Shown: positions 27,602 to 35,937, numbered from the stretch's first letter. The stretch is DNA of 64,000 bases from an uncultured Hyphomicrobiales bacterium (GCA_903902915.1 CAIUWR010000045.1:186001-250000), one strand, 5' to 3'. Notes: generated from the letters alone by a model not told the origin. Numbers and translations: made by a program.

Positions 27602-28612
27602 TCAGCCAAGCCGCGCGGCGAGGCGCGCGATGACGCCGGAGATGGTCTCCCCCTCCGCACGCGCCGCGAAGGTCAGGGCCATGCGGTGCTTCAGGATCGG
27701 CTCGGCCAGCGCGCGCACATCGTCGATGGAGGGGGCGAGACGTCCGTCCACCAGCGCCCTCGCGCGGGTGGCGAGCATCAGCGACTGCGCCGCGCGTGGC
27801 CCCGGACCCCAGGAAATATGCTTGGTGACGGCGGGCTCGCCCTCGCCGGGACGGGCGGAGCGCACGAGATCGAGGATGGCGTCCACCACGCTGTCGCCCA
27901 CCGGCAGGCGGCGCACGAGGCGCTGGATGGTCATCAGCTCTTCGGCGGTCATGGCGGAGCGGGCGCGGGCGTCATTCTCGCCTGTCGTTTCGATGAGGAT
28001 GCGCCGCTCCGCCGCGCGGTCGGGATAGGTCACGTCGATCTGCATCAGGAAGCGGTCGAGCTGGGCTTCGGGAAGCGGATAGGTGCCTTCCTGCTCCAGC
28101 GGATTTTGCGTCGCCAGCACATGGAAGGGGCGCGGCAGGTCATGGCGCTCGCCAGCCACCGTCACATGATATTCCTGCATGGACTGCAAAAGCGCCGACT
28201 GGGTGCGCGGGCTGGCGCGGTTGATCTCGTCCGCCATCAGCAATTGCGCGAAGATCGGGCCGCGCACGAAGCGGAAGGCGCGACGGCCGCCCTCGCCCTC
28301 CTCCATGATTTCCGAGCCCAGAATATCGGCGGGCATGAGGTCGGGCGTGAACTGCACGCGCCGGGCGTCAAGACCCAGCACGATCCCCAGCGTATCCACC
28401 AGCTTGGTCTTGGCGAGGCCGGGCACGCCCACCAGCAGACCGTGGCCGCCCGCCATCAATGTGACCAGCACCTCTTCGACGACCTTCTCCTGCCCGAAGA
28501 TGACCGCGCCAATGGCCTCGCGCGCCGCATGGACACGCTCCAGCGCGCGCTCGGCGGTCTGGGCGATGGCGCTTTCCAGCGATGCGGCTGATATGTCCAG
28601 GGTCGCGCTCAT
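27602..28612 (-). CDS. moxR: MoxR-family AAA+ ATPase
   Basis: The 336-residue ATPase has Walker A GVPGLAKTKL, Walker B LLMADEINRASPRTQSALLQ, sensor 1 LATQNPLEQEGTYPLPEAQL and the arginine-finger segment QLDRFLMQ. MoxR ATPases work with vWA proteins to mature or insert metal-cofactor or envelope complexes. An excellent ribosome-binding site (GAGGAG) precedes the ATG at 28612, deciding it over the track start 28636. It is the first gene of a four-gene leftward operon and diverges from the DUF1285 gene over 152 bases. Confidence 0.95.
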   Translation of the reverse strand: MSATLDISAASLESAIAQTAERALERVHAAREAIGAVIFGQEKVVEEVLVTLMAGGHGLLVGVPGLAKTKLVDTLGIVLGLDARRVQFTPDLMPADILGSEIMEEGEGGRRAFRFVRGPIFAQLLMADEINRASPRTQSALLQSMQEYHVTVAGERHDLPRPFHVLATQNPLEQEGTYPLPEAQLDRFLMQIDVTYPDRAAERRILIETTGENDARARSAMTAEELMTIQRLVRRLPVGDSVVDAILDLVRSARPGEGEPAVTKHISWGPGPRAAQSLMLATRARALVDGRLAPSIDDVRALAEPILKHRMALTFAARAEGETISGVIARLAARLG

Positions 28613-28764
28613 CACATCTCCTCGCGGGCGTTCCAAAATCTCGGGCCACTGTAGGCGCAGACCATGAACAGGACTAGTTTAGGCCGCGCAGGACGCTTGT
28701 CGATCCATGCGCGGATCAAAACAGGATAGACCTTTCCATTACGCAATCCCATTGGCGCCAGAAT

Positions 28765-29370
28765 ATGACCGATGACACAGTCCCGTCTCCTTCGATCAGC
28801 CCCGGCCTTGACGGTCTGGCGAAGGCCGCCGCGCGCGTCAAAACAGCGGGGTTTCCGCCCGTTCATCAATGGAATCCGCCCCATTGCGGCGATATCGGCC
28901 TGAAGATCGGGCGGGACGGGACATGGTTCCATCAAGGCTCGCCCATCGGGCGACCCGCCATGGTGCGGCTGTTTTCCTCCATCCTGCGCAAGGATCCGCA
29001 GGGCCATGTGCTCGTGACGCCGGTGGAAAAAGTTTCCGTGGAGGTCGAAGACGCGCCTTTTGTCGCAGTGGAGATGCAGGTGGAGGGCGAAGGCGAGGCG
29101 CGGGCGCTGCGGCTGCGCACCCATGTGGACGATTGGGTGCATGTGGACGCCGCCCATCCGCTGCGCTTCGAGCCTGGCCCCTCCGGCGGGCTGAAGCCTT
29201 ATGTGCTGGTGCGCGATGCGCTGTGGGCGCTGGTGGCCCGGCCTGTCTTTTATGAACTGGCGGCGTTGGGCGAGGTGCGACAGGTCGAGGGGCGGGAGCT
29301 ATTCGGCGTGGCCTCCGGCGGCGCCTTCTTCCCCATGTGCCCGGCGGACGCGCTGGAGGGCCTCGCCTGA
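28765..29370 (+). CDS. DUF1285 domain protein
   Basis: This 201-residue protein fits DUF1285: HCGDIGLKIGRDGTWFHQGS near residue 40 and PAMVRLFSSILRKDPQGHV, followed by TPVEKVSVEVEDAPFVAVEM. Its role is not known. It starts a rightward operon of three tightly packed genes: its TGA overlaps the ATG of the NUDIX gene (TGATG at 29368-29372). Confidence 0.88.
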   Translation: MTDDTVPSPSISPGLDGLAKAAARVKTAGFPPVHQWNPPHCGDIGLKIGRDGTWFHQGSPIGRPAMVRLFSSILRKDPQGHVLVTPVEKVSVEVEDAPFVAVEMQVEGEGEARALRLRTHVDDWVHVDAAHPLRFEPGPSGGLKPYVLVRDALWALVARPVFYELAALGEVRQVEGRELFGVASGGAFFPMCPADALEGLA

Positions 29371-30020
29371 TGTCGCCTTCCCCGCCCTTCTCAGCCGAAG
29401 ACGTGCGCGAGCGCGCCCTGAAGAGCCTGCGCCTCGACATTGCGCCAGACGCCCTGCTGGCCCCGGTGAGCGCAGGCGACCATGTGCTGTCGCCAGAGGC
29501 CTTCCCCCCCGATGTGGGCAAGCCGGGCCGTCCCGCCGCCGTGCTGGTGCCCATTGTGGCGCGGGCGGAAGGCGCCACCGTCCTGCTCACCAAACGCGCC
29601 GCGCGGCTGCGCCAGCATTCGGGCCAGATCGCCTTTCCCGGCGGCAAGATCGACCCGCAGGACGAAAGCCCCATCGCAGCGGCGCTGCGCGAGGCGTGGG
29701 AGGAGATCGGCCTGCACGCCAGCCATGTGGATCCGCTGGGCTATCTCGACATTTACGCCACGGGGACGGGCTTCCGCATCTTCCCGCTGGTCGCCATCGT
29801 GCAGCCGCCCTTCGAGCTGACGCTCAACCCCGACGAGGTCGACGATGTCTTCGAAGTGCCCGTGCGCTTCCTGATGGATCCCGCCAACCACCAGCTTCAC
29901 ACCCGCGAGGCCGCAGGGGTCGCGCGCCATTTCCACGCCATGCCCTGGGAAGGGCGCTTCATCTGGGGCGCCACCGCAGGCATGTTGAAGAACCTTCACG
30001 CGAGGCTCTATTGCGATTGA
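29370..30020 (+). CDS. NUDIX hydrolase, CoA pyrophosphatase type
   Basis: The 216-residue protein has the UPF0035 motif found in CoA pyrophosphatases, LLTKRAARLRQHSGQIAFPG, immediately followed by the NUDIX box GGKIDPQDESPIAAALREAW then EEIGL. Relatives (NudL/PCD1) cleave coenzyme A to phosphopantetheine and 3',5'-ADP. The ATG at 29370 overlaps the DUF1285 stop; the track start at 29337 lies inside that gene. The CCA-adding enzyme begins 4 bases before its stop. Confidence 0.92.
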   Translation: MSPSPPFSAEDVRERALKSLRLDIAPDALLAPVSAGDHVLSPEAFPPDVGKPGRPAAVLVPIVARAEGATVLLTKRAARLRQHSGQIAFPGGKIDPQDESPIAAALREAWEEIGLHASHVDPLGYLDIYATGTGFRIFPLVAIVQPPFELTLNPDEVDDVFEVPVRFLMDPANHQLHTREAAGVARHFHAMPWEGRFIWGATAGMLKNLHARLYCD

Positions 30021-31267
30021 ACCCCGCCCGGATCGAAGCCCTCTCCTTCCTCGACGAGCCGAAGGTGCGCCGTATCTTCGAGGTGTTCGATTGCGCGGGC
30101 GAGGAGACGCGCGCGGTCGGCGGCGCCTTGCGCAACGCTTTGCTGGGCGCGCCCGTCAGCGACGTCGATTTCGCCACCACCGCCCCGCCACAGGTGACGA
30201 TGGACCGCGCGAGGGCCGCAAAGCTGCGCGCCATTCCCACAGGCTTCGAACATGGCACGGTGACGGTGATCGTGGAGGGCCAGCCTTTCGAGATCACGAC
30301 CCTTCGCGAAGATGTGGAGACCGACGGCCGCCGCGCCAAAGTGCTGTTTGGCCGCAATTTCGAACAGGACGCGCTACGCCGCGACTTCACCATCAACGCG
30401 CTGTCCTGCGACCGCGAGGGGCGCATCTTCGATTACGCCGGTGGGCTTGCGGATATGGACGCCCGGCGGGTGCGCTTCATCGGCGACGCTCGGCAAAGGG
30501 TGCGCGAAGATTTTCTGCGCATCCTGCGTTTCTTCCGTTTTCATGCGGCCTATGGCGAAGGGCCGCTGGATGAAGAGGCCTTTCACGCGGCGGTGAATGA
30601 GCGTGAAGGCATGCACAATCTGTCGCGCGAGCGCATCCGTGCGGAGCTGCTCAAGCTGCTCGCCGCCCGCCGCTGCGCGCCCACCATCGCCATCATGTGC
30701 GGCGCGGGCCTGTTGCTGCCGGTGCTGGCGGGCGTCGCCGTTCCCGCAAGGCTGGCGCGGGTGATCGGCATCGAGACCACGCGCGGGGCGAGCGCCGATC
30801 CCGTGCTGCGGCTGATCGCGCTCTGCGTGCTGGTGCGCGAAGACGCCGAGCGGCTGCGCGCGGAGCTGCGCCTCTCCAACGCCGAGGCCCAGCGCGCCCT
30901 TGGCGCCGCACGGGCGCTGGAGACATTGCACGGCCGCACGGCCCCGCCAGACGCGAAGGCCCTGCGCGCCTTTCTCCATATGCATGGCCGGGAGGCGGCG
31001 CGCGACGCCCTTCTGCTGGCGCAGGCGGAGGCGGGCGTCAGCGCGGACGACCCCCGCTGGGCGGGCGCCGACGCGCTTCTGGCGCAAACGCCAAAGCCGC
31101 GCCCGCCCTTCAGCGGCGCGGACCTGCTGGCGCGGGGCCTCTCGCCGGGGCGCGACATGGGCGAGGCGCTGAAAGCGATCGAGGCGCTATGGGTCCGCGC
31201 CGACTTCCCGACCGATCCGGCGGCGCTCGCGCAGCTGCTCGACGAAGCGCTGACGCGGCGGCCCTGA
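30017..31267 (+). CDS. cca: CCA tRNA nucleotidyltransferase (class II)
   Basis: The 416-residue enzyme adds or repairs the 3' CCA end of tRNA. The nucleotidyltransferase core shows RAVGGALRNALLG, the metal-binding DVDFATTAPP (DxD), RNFEQDALRRDFTINALSCD and DARQRVREDFLRILRFFRFH, followed by the helical C-terminal body. The long track ORF starts at 29201 but its N-terminal part is a shadow of the two preceding genes. No ATG exists between those genes and the nucleotidyltransferase core, so the start is the TTG at 30017, overlapping the NUDIX TGA (TTGA). GAGG at 30002 is a possible ribosome-binding site. Confidence 0.92.
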   Translation: MNPARIEALSFLDEPKVRRIFEVFDCAGEETRAVGGALRNALLGAPVSDVDFATTAPPQVTMDRARAAKLRAIPTGFEHGTVTVIVEGQPFEITTLREDVETDGRRAKVLFGRNFEQDALRRDFTINALSCDREGRIFDYAGGLADMDARRVRFIGDARQRVREDFLRILRFFRFHAAYGEGPLDEEAFHAAVNEREGMHNLSRERIRAELLKLLAARRCAPTIAIMCGAGLLLPVLAGVAVPARLARVIGIETTRGASADPVLRLIALCVLVREDAERLRAELRLSNAEAQRALGAARALETLHGRTAPPDAKALRAFLHMHGREAARDALLLAQAEAGVSADDPRWAGADALLAQTPKPRPPFSGADLLARGLSPGRDMGEALKAIEALWVRADFPTDPAALAQLLDEALTRRP

Positions 31268-31338
31268 GCTTTTTTCACAAATGGACTCCTCGCGGAGGCA
31301 AAGGCGCCCTAAAGTCATCGCTGTGTCTGGAGCAGCGT

Positions 31339-31599
31339 ATGAGTTTCGAGCGCAAGAGTCCCCGCGATGTCGCCCGCTCCCTTGCGGAGCGCAGCCGCAA
31401 CCATGCGCGCGCCAAGATGCAGGCGGGAACGTGGCGTCGCGAAACCTTCACCCTGCCCCGCCCCGACGCCCGCGCCAAAGCGCGTGAATGGTTCGAGCTT
31501 TATCCCAAGGCGGCCTATATGACGGAAATCGAATCCTGGCGCGAACTCTCCGGCGACCAGATCGAATTCACCATGCGGCGTCTGTCCACCGCTGATTAA
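31339..31599 (+). CDS. Small conserved-looking hypothetical protein (86 aa)
   Basis: I do not recognise this 86-residue, basic, cytosolic protein. It has an N-terminal helix rich in Arg and Ala (SPRDVARSLAERSRNHARAK) and a tryptophan-containing second half ending MTEIESWRELSGDQ. It has a good ribosome-binding site (GGAG at 31328, eight bases before ATG) and a proper stop, so it is a real gene rather than a shadow. It lies 71 bases after the CCA gene, perhaps in its operon, and overlaps the convergent SDR gene by 4 bases. Confidence 0.7.
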   Translation: MSFERKSPRDVARSLAERSRNHARAKMQAGTWRRETFTLPRPDARAKAREWFELYPKAAYMTEIESWRELSGDQIEFTMRRLSTAD

Positions 31600-32360
31600 T
31601 GCTCTACATCCGGCGTCTTCCACGCCAGATGCTGCCCGCCGTCCACCGCGATCATCTGCCCGGTGACGCTGCGCGCCTCCGCCAGAAACAGCACAGCCGC
31701 TGCGATTTCGCGCGGATCTATGGCGCGCTGCAAGGGAATGGCGCCCGCCTCGCGCAGGAAATCCGCATTTTGCTGCATGTGGTTGGCCAAGGTCGGTCCC
31801 GGCCCGATCCCGTTGACGCGAATGCGCGGCGCGAAAGCCTGCGCCATGGTCTGCGTCGCCGTCCAGAGGGCGGATTTCGAGAGCGTATAGGAGAAGAAAA
31901 GCGGGTTGAGGCGCCAGACCCGCTGGTCCAGCAGATTGACGATCAGCCCCTCGCCCCCCTGCGGCGACTGCGCGGCGAAATCGCTCGCGAGCTGCAAGGG
32001 CGCCCGCAAATTGATCGCCATATGTCGATCAAAGAGCGCGGGATCGAAGGCGCCCGCGCTGTCGGCTTCGAACAGGGAGGCGTTGTTGACGAGCAGGGTC
32101 ACCGGCCCCAGCGCCGCCCGCGCGCCCGCCATGAGACCGGCGACCGCGACCGGGTCCGCCAGATCGGCGCTCAGCACGCAGGCGCGCCCGCCAGCGACGC
32201 CGATGTCGGCGCAGGCCGCCTCCGCCTCGGCGCTGGAGCGCGCGCTCGCATGAAGCGCCACCGCATAGCCTTTTTGCGCCAGCGCCCGCGCGATCGCCAG
32301 CCCGAGGCGCCGCGAAGCCCCCGTCACCAGCGCCGTACCAAGATGCAATGCCTCGTTCAT
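31596..32360 (-). CDS. Short-chain dehydrogenase/reductase, pteridine-reductase-like
   Basis: The 254-residue enzyme has the dinucleotide-binding motif TGASRRLGLAIA (TGxxxRxG, as in pteridine reductases rather than the commoner TGxxxGxG), LLVNNASLF, and the catalytic YTLSKSAL (YxxxK). The C-terminal IRVNGIGPGPTL is standard. The Arg in the glycine motif suggests NADPH preference and a FolM/PTR1-like pterin substrate, but other SDR roles are possible. It is convergent with the 86-residue protein (4-base overlap) and faces an AT-rich control region shared with the porin gene. Confidence 0.87.
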   Translation of the reverse strand: MNEALHLGTALVTGASRRLGLAIARALAQKGYAVALHASARSSAEAEAACADIGVAGGRACVLSADLADPVAVAGLMAGARAALGPVTLLVNNASLFEADSAGAFDPALFDRHMAINLRAPLQLASDFAAQSPQGGEGLIVNLLDQRVWRLNPLFFSYTLSKSALWTATQTMAQAFAPRIRVNGIGPGPTLANHMQQNADFLREAGAIPLQRAIDPREIAAAVLFLAEARSVTGQMIAVDGGQHLAWKTPDVEH

Positions 32361-32714
32361 ATCGCCCTCACTGTGCTTTATTTGCCGCTATGGGCGAAAG
32401 GATCAAGAGCGAAAGCGCAGCGGCGACTTTTACAGCCCCCGATTGACGTAAAGTCGCCATTATTAATTCCCTTTTAATCACGTTATTCGCCGCAATCGTG
32501 CCATATTTCAAAATGTAGTTTCAATAATTCAAGCACTTAACGCACTGTTAACCGCAAAATTCCCTATGATCACTTGAATATATATCGCCCAACTGACGCC
32601 ATATTTAGAAAAGATACTAACTCATCAAAGCGGATGACCTTAAGTCTTCTTAAACCTTTTCCGCCGAGAACAGCTACATGTTGGCCCGGAACGTGGCCCT
32701 TAGGAGTAGATCTG
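32361..32714. other. AT-rich intergenic region upstream of the porin gene
   Basis: These 354 bases separate the divergent SDR and porin genes and are markedly AT-rich compared with the coding DNA. They hold a long hairpin (32422-32458), poly-A/T tracts, and weak promoter-like hexamers (CTGACG near 32593 with GATACT downstream) that I cannot assign firmly. A long untranslated leader for the porin is likely. The porin ribosome-binding site is AGGAG at 32702. Confidence 0.5.
32422..32458. repeat. Hairpin-forming inverted repeat
   Basis: GGCGACTTTTAC (32422-32433) and GTAAAGTCGCC (32448-32458) are reverse complements except for one extra T. ATTATTAATT follows. It could be a regulator site or part of a leader RNA. 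Confidence 0.5.
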
Positions 32715-33344
32715 ATGAACGCCAAGCTTTCCCTCGCCGCCGCCCTGTCGGTTCTCGCTCTCGGCAGCGCCGTCGCCGCCGATCTGCCGCGCCGGGCCAC
32801 GGCGCCCGCTCCCTATGTGGCGCCAGTTCCGGTCTTCACCTGGACCGGTTTCTACGCGGGCGTGAACGCCGGCTACGGCTGGGGTCAGCAGAAGTCCACG
32901 GCAAACGCGGCCTTCGGCTCGCTTGACGGCGCGCAGGTCGGCGGCACCGCTGGCTACAACCAGCAGGTTGGCGCGCTGGTGTTCGGCGTGGAAGGCGACT
33001 GGGACTGGAGCAACGCCAAGCACACCAATGGCGCCAACGTCTCCAAGCTGACCAATGAGATGACCGCACGCGGCCGCGTGGGCTATGCGGTTGATCGCGT
33101 CTTGCTCTTCACGACCGGCGGCTATGCGGGCGGTACGGTCGACCGCACCGATGGCGTGAATGCGGCGAACGACTGGCACAACGGCTACGTGCTGGGCGGC
33201 GGCATGGAATACGCCATCACCAACAACGTCTCCGCGAAGGCCGAATATCTCTATACGGACCTCTCCTCGAAGACCGACACGGCGATCTCGCACGCCGGCG
33301 TGACCCAGAACACCGTCCGCATGGGCGTGAACTACCGCTTCTGA
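32715..33344 (+). CDS. Outer-membrane beta-barrel protein, Omp25/Omp31 type
   Basis: The 209-residue protein has a signal peptide (MNAKLSLAAALSVLALGSAV, cleaved after AAA-like VAA) followed by a Pro-rich linker and the family motif FTWTGFYAGVNAGYGWG. The rest is alternating beta strands ending in the aromatic C-terminus VRMGVNYRF needed for BAM recognition. It is an eight-stranded barrel typical of Hyphomicrobiales outer membranes. AGGAG at 32702 precedes the ATG at 32715; the longer track start is within the leader. It ends at a clear terminator. Confidence 0.94.
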   Translation: MNAKLSLAAALSVLALGSAVAADLPRRATAPAPYVAPVPVFTWTGFYAGVNAGYGWGQQKSTANAAFGSLDGAQVGGTAGYNQQVGALVFGVEGDWDWSNAKHTNGANVSKLTNEMTARGRVGYAVDRVLLFTTGGYAGGTVDRTDGVNAANDWHNGYVLGGGMEYAITNNVSAKAEYLYTDLSSKTDTAISHAGVTQNTVRMGVNYRF

Positions 33345-33366
33345 TCGCCCTCCAGCGAGAAGACCC

Positions 33367-33403
33367 GAGGCCCGGCGGCAACCCCGTCGGGCCTCACCTT
33401 TTT
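33367..33403 (+). terminator. Terminator between the porin and cold-shock genes
   Basis: GAGGCCCG and CGGGCCTC form an 8-bp stem around a 13-base loop that may itself pair (GCGG/CCCCGT), followed by CACCTTTTT. It terminates the porin gene and faces the convergent cold-shock gene. Confidence 0.8.
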
Positions 33404-33416
33404 AGAGGCGCCGCTG

Positions 33417-33629
33417 TCATTCGAGGCGCAAATTGACCGCCTTCGGCCCTTTGCCCTTCTTGTCCGGCTCGATTTCATAAGCGACCTTCTGCCCCTCGTT
33501 GAGAGAGCGCAGTCCGGCATGTTCTATGGCTGTGATGTGGACGAAAATATCGCTGCTCCCGTCCTCGGGCTTGATGAAACCGTAGCCCTTTTCCGCGTTG
33601 AAGAACTTCACCACACCCTTCTGCGTCAT
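33417..33629 (-). CDS. Cold-shock protein (CspA family)
   Basis: The 70-residue protein is a single cold-shock domain: GVVKFFNAEKGYGFIKPEDG holds RNP1, and DIFVHITAIEHAG holds RNP2. It binds single-stranded RNA and DNA as an RNA chaperone. The ATG at 33629 follows a purine-rich GGAAAGG; the track start at 33953 lies inside rlmJ. It lies 79 bases downstream of rlmJ on the same strand. Confidence 0.96.
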   Translation of the reverse strand: MTQKGVVKFFNAEKGYGFIKPEDGSSDIFVHITAIEHAGLRSLNEGQKVAYEIEPDKKGKGPKAVNLRLE

Positions 33630-33708
33630 GGCTGGTTTCCTTTCCAGTCCTCGCTCCGGTTGTGGAATATGGGGCGCGCCGACGCGCCGGACAGGGCTTT
33701 GCGCCGCC

Positions 33709-34551
33709 TTACTCGCCGGTGAGCCAGGAAATCCGATAGGCGGCGCCGGGGCCTTGGGCGAGGCGAGCCGCAAGGGCGGGCAGCAGTTCGCGGGCCTCCT
33801 CCTCCAGCACGAAGGGCGGGTTGACGACGACCAATCCGCACCCCTTGAGCGCGCCCACCTCACGCAGATGATCGACGTCGAGTTCCAGACACAGAACCTT
33901 GCGGATCGGCCCATCGGCAAGATATTGGCGGAAATCGTCCACCCCGCCAGCAACCTTCAGCGGATACCAGAGCGCATAGGTTCCTGTCGGCCATTTCTCC
34001 CAGGCGTTTTCGAGGGCGCGGGCCATGCGCTCGAACTCGTCGCGCTCCTCGAAGGGCGGATCCATGAGCACGAGGCCCCGGCGCTCAACGGGCGGCACGC
34101 CCGCCCTGAGGGCCTGATAGCCATCCATCGTCAGGATCTTGCAGCGTTTTTCCAGGCCGAGCGAGCGCACGAGGCGACGCGAGTCATGTTCGTGCAGCTC
34201 GCTGAAGGTCATCCGATCCTGCGGCCGCAACAGCCGCTGGGCGATCAGCGGCGACCCTGGATAGGCCCCCGGCGCCTGCGCCGTGCCCGGCACAAGCCGC
34301 AGATAGGGCTCCAGAAGAGCGGCTGTGGCGGGCGGCAGGTCGGCGCCAAGCAGGCGGCCGATCCCATCACGCCATTCCCCGGTGCGCAGCGCCTCCTCGG
34401 AGGACAGATCATAGCGCCCGACGCCGCTATGGGTGTCGAGATAGCGCAGCGGCGCATCCTTGCGCATCAGGTAGAGCAGGATGCGGGTCAACAACGCATG
34501 TTTGAAAACATCTGCGAAATTGCCGGCGTGGAAGGCGTGCCTGTAATTCAT
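33709..34551 (-). CDS. rlmJ: 23S rRNA (adenine(2030)-N6)-methyltransferase
   Basis: The 280-residue enzyme methylates A2030 of 23S rRNA. The N-terminus MNYRHAFHAGNFADVFKHAL is diagnostic of RlmJ, and LVLMDPPFEERDEF is the catalytic DPPF motif. YLDTHSGVGRYDL is the S-adenosylmethionine-binding region. Start and length agree with the family. The RNase T2 gene ends 18 bases upstream, so it may share that operon. Confidence 0.95.
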   Translation of the reverse strand: MNYRHAFHAGNFADVFKHALLTRILLYLMRKDAPLRYLDTHSGVGRYDLSSEEALRTGEWRDGIGRLLGADLPPATAALLEPYLRLVPGTAQAPGAYPGSPLIAQRLLRPQDRMTFSELHEHDSRRLVRSLGLEKRCKILTMDGYQALRAGVPPVERRGLVLMDPPFEERDEFERMARALENAWEKWPTGTYALWYPLKVAGGVDDFRQYLADGPIRKVLCLELDVDHLREVGALKGCGLVVVNPPFVLEEEARELLPALAARLAQGPGAAYRISWLTGE

Positions 34552-34569
34552 GTGCGAAGGCTTACCCCC

Positions 34570-35331
34570 TCAGAGGCTCGGCGTCACCTTGATCGCCTGC
34601 CCCCGACACGAATTTCGCGTCACTTCAGGACAGGCCCGAAACTCGCGCAAATCCTTGGTCAGGCAAATGCGCACGTCCTGAAGATAACCCTTGGCGCAGC
34701 CAACCGAGGCCATGCCCGCCCGCAGCCGTGGATTGGCCCGGCCAAAAGCGCGCAAAATCTCGGCCGGCGCAACCTCCTCTTCATGCCGCAGGCGCTCGAA
34801 CTCGGGGGGCACGCGCACCAGGTCGCGCGCCGCCCGCACGTCGGCGAAGTAATCCTGGGGCGAACGGCCAGAACAGCTGCCATGCTTGCGCCATTCATAG
34901 CGGGCGAGCCCCTCGTTCGGAAACAGATCCTTGGCGGCGTCCAGCGCAACGCGCGAAACCGTGCGGCCCGCCGCGTCGCAATCGCTGGGGAAGCCCCGCT
35001 CGAACTGAGGCCACAGACCATGGACGACAAAACCAAGCCCGATGCCCGCCTGGCATTGGTCCGGCGACTTCTGCGCCCCTCCGGCGGCGCAAAAGCCGGG
35101 CGACCAGGACAGGGACAGCACGTAGAAATCGAATTCGCCGCCGGGCGTGGGGCGACGGAACGCCCGTTCCATGGCGCCATCGCCACCGGCGGGAGAGGCC
35201 CGATCCTCGCAATGGTCCAGAACGCAATCTGGCGCGCCCTGGGCGACGGAAGGCGTGGAAAAGCCCCAAAGGGCGGCGAGAAGGGCGACGGCGGCCCAGC
35301 AACGCCTTGAAATCAAAGGAAGAGAAGTCAC
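34570..35331 (-). CDS. Secreted ribonuclease T2 family protein
   Basis: The 253-residue enzyme has a signal peptide (ISRRCWAAVALLAALWGFST) and the two catalytic blocks of RNase T2: GFVVHGLWPQF and YEWRKHGSC. Both catalytic histidines are present. It would degrade RNA in the periplasm or outside. The start is the GTG at 35331, because AGGAGG lies exactly six bases upstream; the GTG at 35337 would abut it and the track start lies in the previous gene. The secreted unknown protein upstream ends 20 bases before. Confidence 0.93.
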   Translation of the reverse strand: MTSLPLISRRCWAAVALLAALWGFSTPSVAQGAPDCVLDHCEDRASPAGGDGAMERAFRRPTPGGEFDFYVLSLSWSPGFCAAGGAQKSPDQCQAGIGLGFVVHGLWPQFERGFPSDCDAAGRTVSRVALDAAKDLFPNEGLARYEWRKHGSCSGRSPQDYFADVRAARDLVRVPPEFERLRHEEEVAPAEILRAFGRANPRLRAGMASVGCAKGYLQDVRICLTKDLREFRACPEVTRNSCRGQAIKVTPSL

Positions 35332-35337
35332 GCACAC

Positions 35338-35343
35338 CCTCCT
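35338..35343 (-). promoter_or_regulatory. Ribosome-binding site AGGAGG of the RNase T2 gene
   Basis: A perfect AGGAGG, six bases before the GTG at 35331, decides the start of the RNase T2 gene. It lies within the short gap after the upstream gene, whose stop codon is at 35352-35354. Confidence 0.75.
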
Positions 35344-35351
35344 GAAACCAC

Positions 35352-35849
35352 TCAGGGGCGCGCGGCCATGCACCCCTGACCATAGGCGTAGTTACGATCC
35401 AGGCCGTTGACGCAATAGGTCACGCCCCAGTTATTGAACAGATTGGTGCGGCCGGTGAGCGGAAGCAAGCCAAAAAAATCGCCCCCGGCGAAACCGAGCT
35501 CCTCGCCGATCCAATAGGTGACTTGCCGCACCTTGCCGTCATTGAAATAGACGCGCGCCGTGCAATAGCGGCGCGGGATATAATCGGCGCCATTGGTGCG
35601 GTAGCCGATCTCGTGGAACCGATCAAAACCCGCCATCTCCAGCCCGGACTTCCAGTATTCGCTTTCCGTATCGGAAAAGCGGGTCTGGATGTTGAAAAGC
35701 ACCTCGGGCGTGTCGCAAGCGGGAACCTCGCCGGTCCAGGGCAGGTAGCGATGCTCGGCGGGCGTCAGCGGGCGGGTCTCGGCGGCCGCCGCAAGCGGGA
35801 GAGACGCCCCAAAGAGGGCGAGCAGGATGGCAACGATTACGCGATTCAT
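35352..35849 (-). CDS. Secreted protein of unknown function (165 aa)
   Basis: I do not recognise a named family. The protein has a clear signal peptide (VIVAILLALFGASLPLAAAA, cleaved before ETRPLT) and four cysteines at positions 45, 96, 146 and 160, probably as two disulfides in the periplasm. Aromatic-rich segments (TYWIGEELGFAGGDFFGL) suggest a compact beta fold. It precedes the secreted RNase T2 gene with a 20-base gap, so they may act together, but no function can be derived. The ATG at 35849 gives the signal peptide; the track start does not. Confidence 0.78.
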   Translation of the reverse strand: MNRVIVAILLALFGASLPLAAAAETRPLTPAEHRYLPWTGEVPACDTPEVLFNIQTRFSDTESEYWKSGLEMAGFDRFHEIGYRTNGADYIPRRYCTARVYFNDGKVRQVTYWIGEELGFAGGDFFGLLPLTGRTNLFNNWGVTYCVNGLDRNYAYGQGCMAARP

Positions 35850-35937
35850 GTCGGGCCTCTCCACCTTGAGAGGCCACGATGCGTCGAGCGACAACCAGGG
35901 TCAACGTACAGCTTGACCATTGCAGCCTTGAAATCGG

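Noticed and set aside
29201-30016. N-terminal extension of the CCA enzyme in the track
   Set aside because: It is a shifted frame of the DUF1285 and NUDIX genes; the nucleotidyltransferase core begins only after 30017.
32604-32621. Possible second Irr box (TTAGAA...TACTAA) in the porin promoter
   Set aside because: The half-sites are spaced by four bases instead of three and the second half has a mismatch, unlike the perfect element at mbfA.
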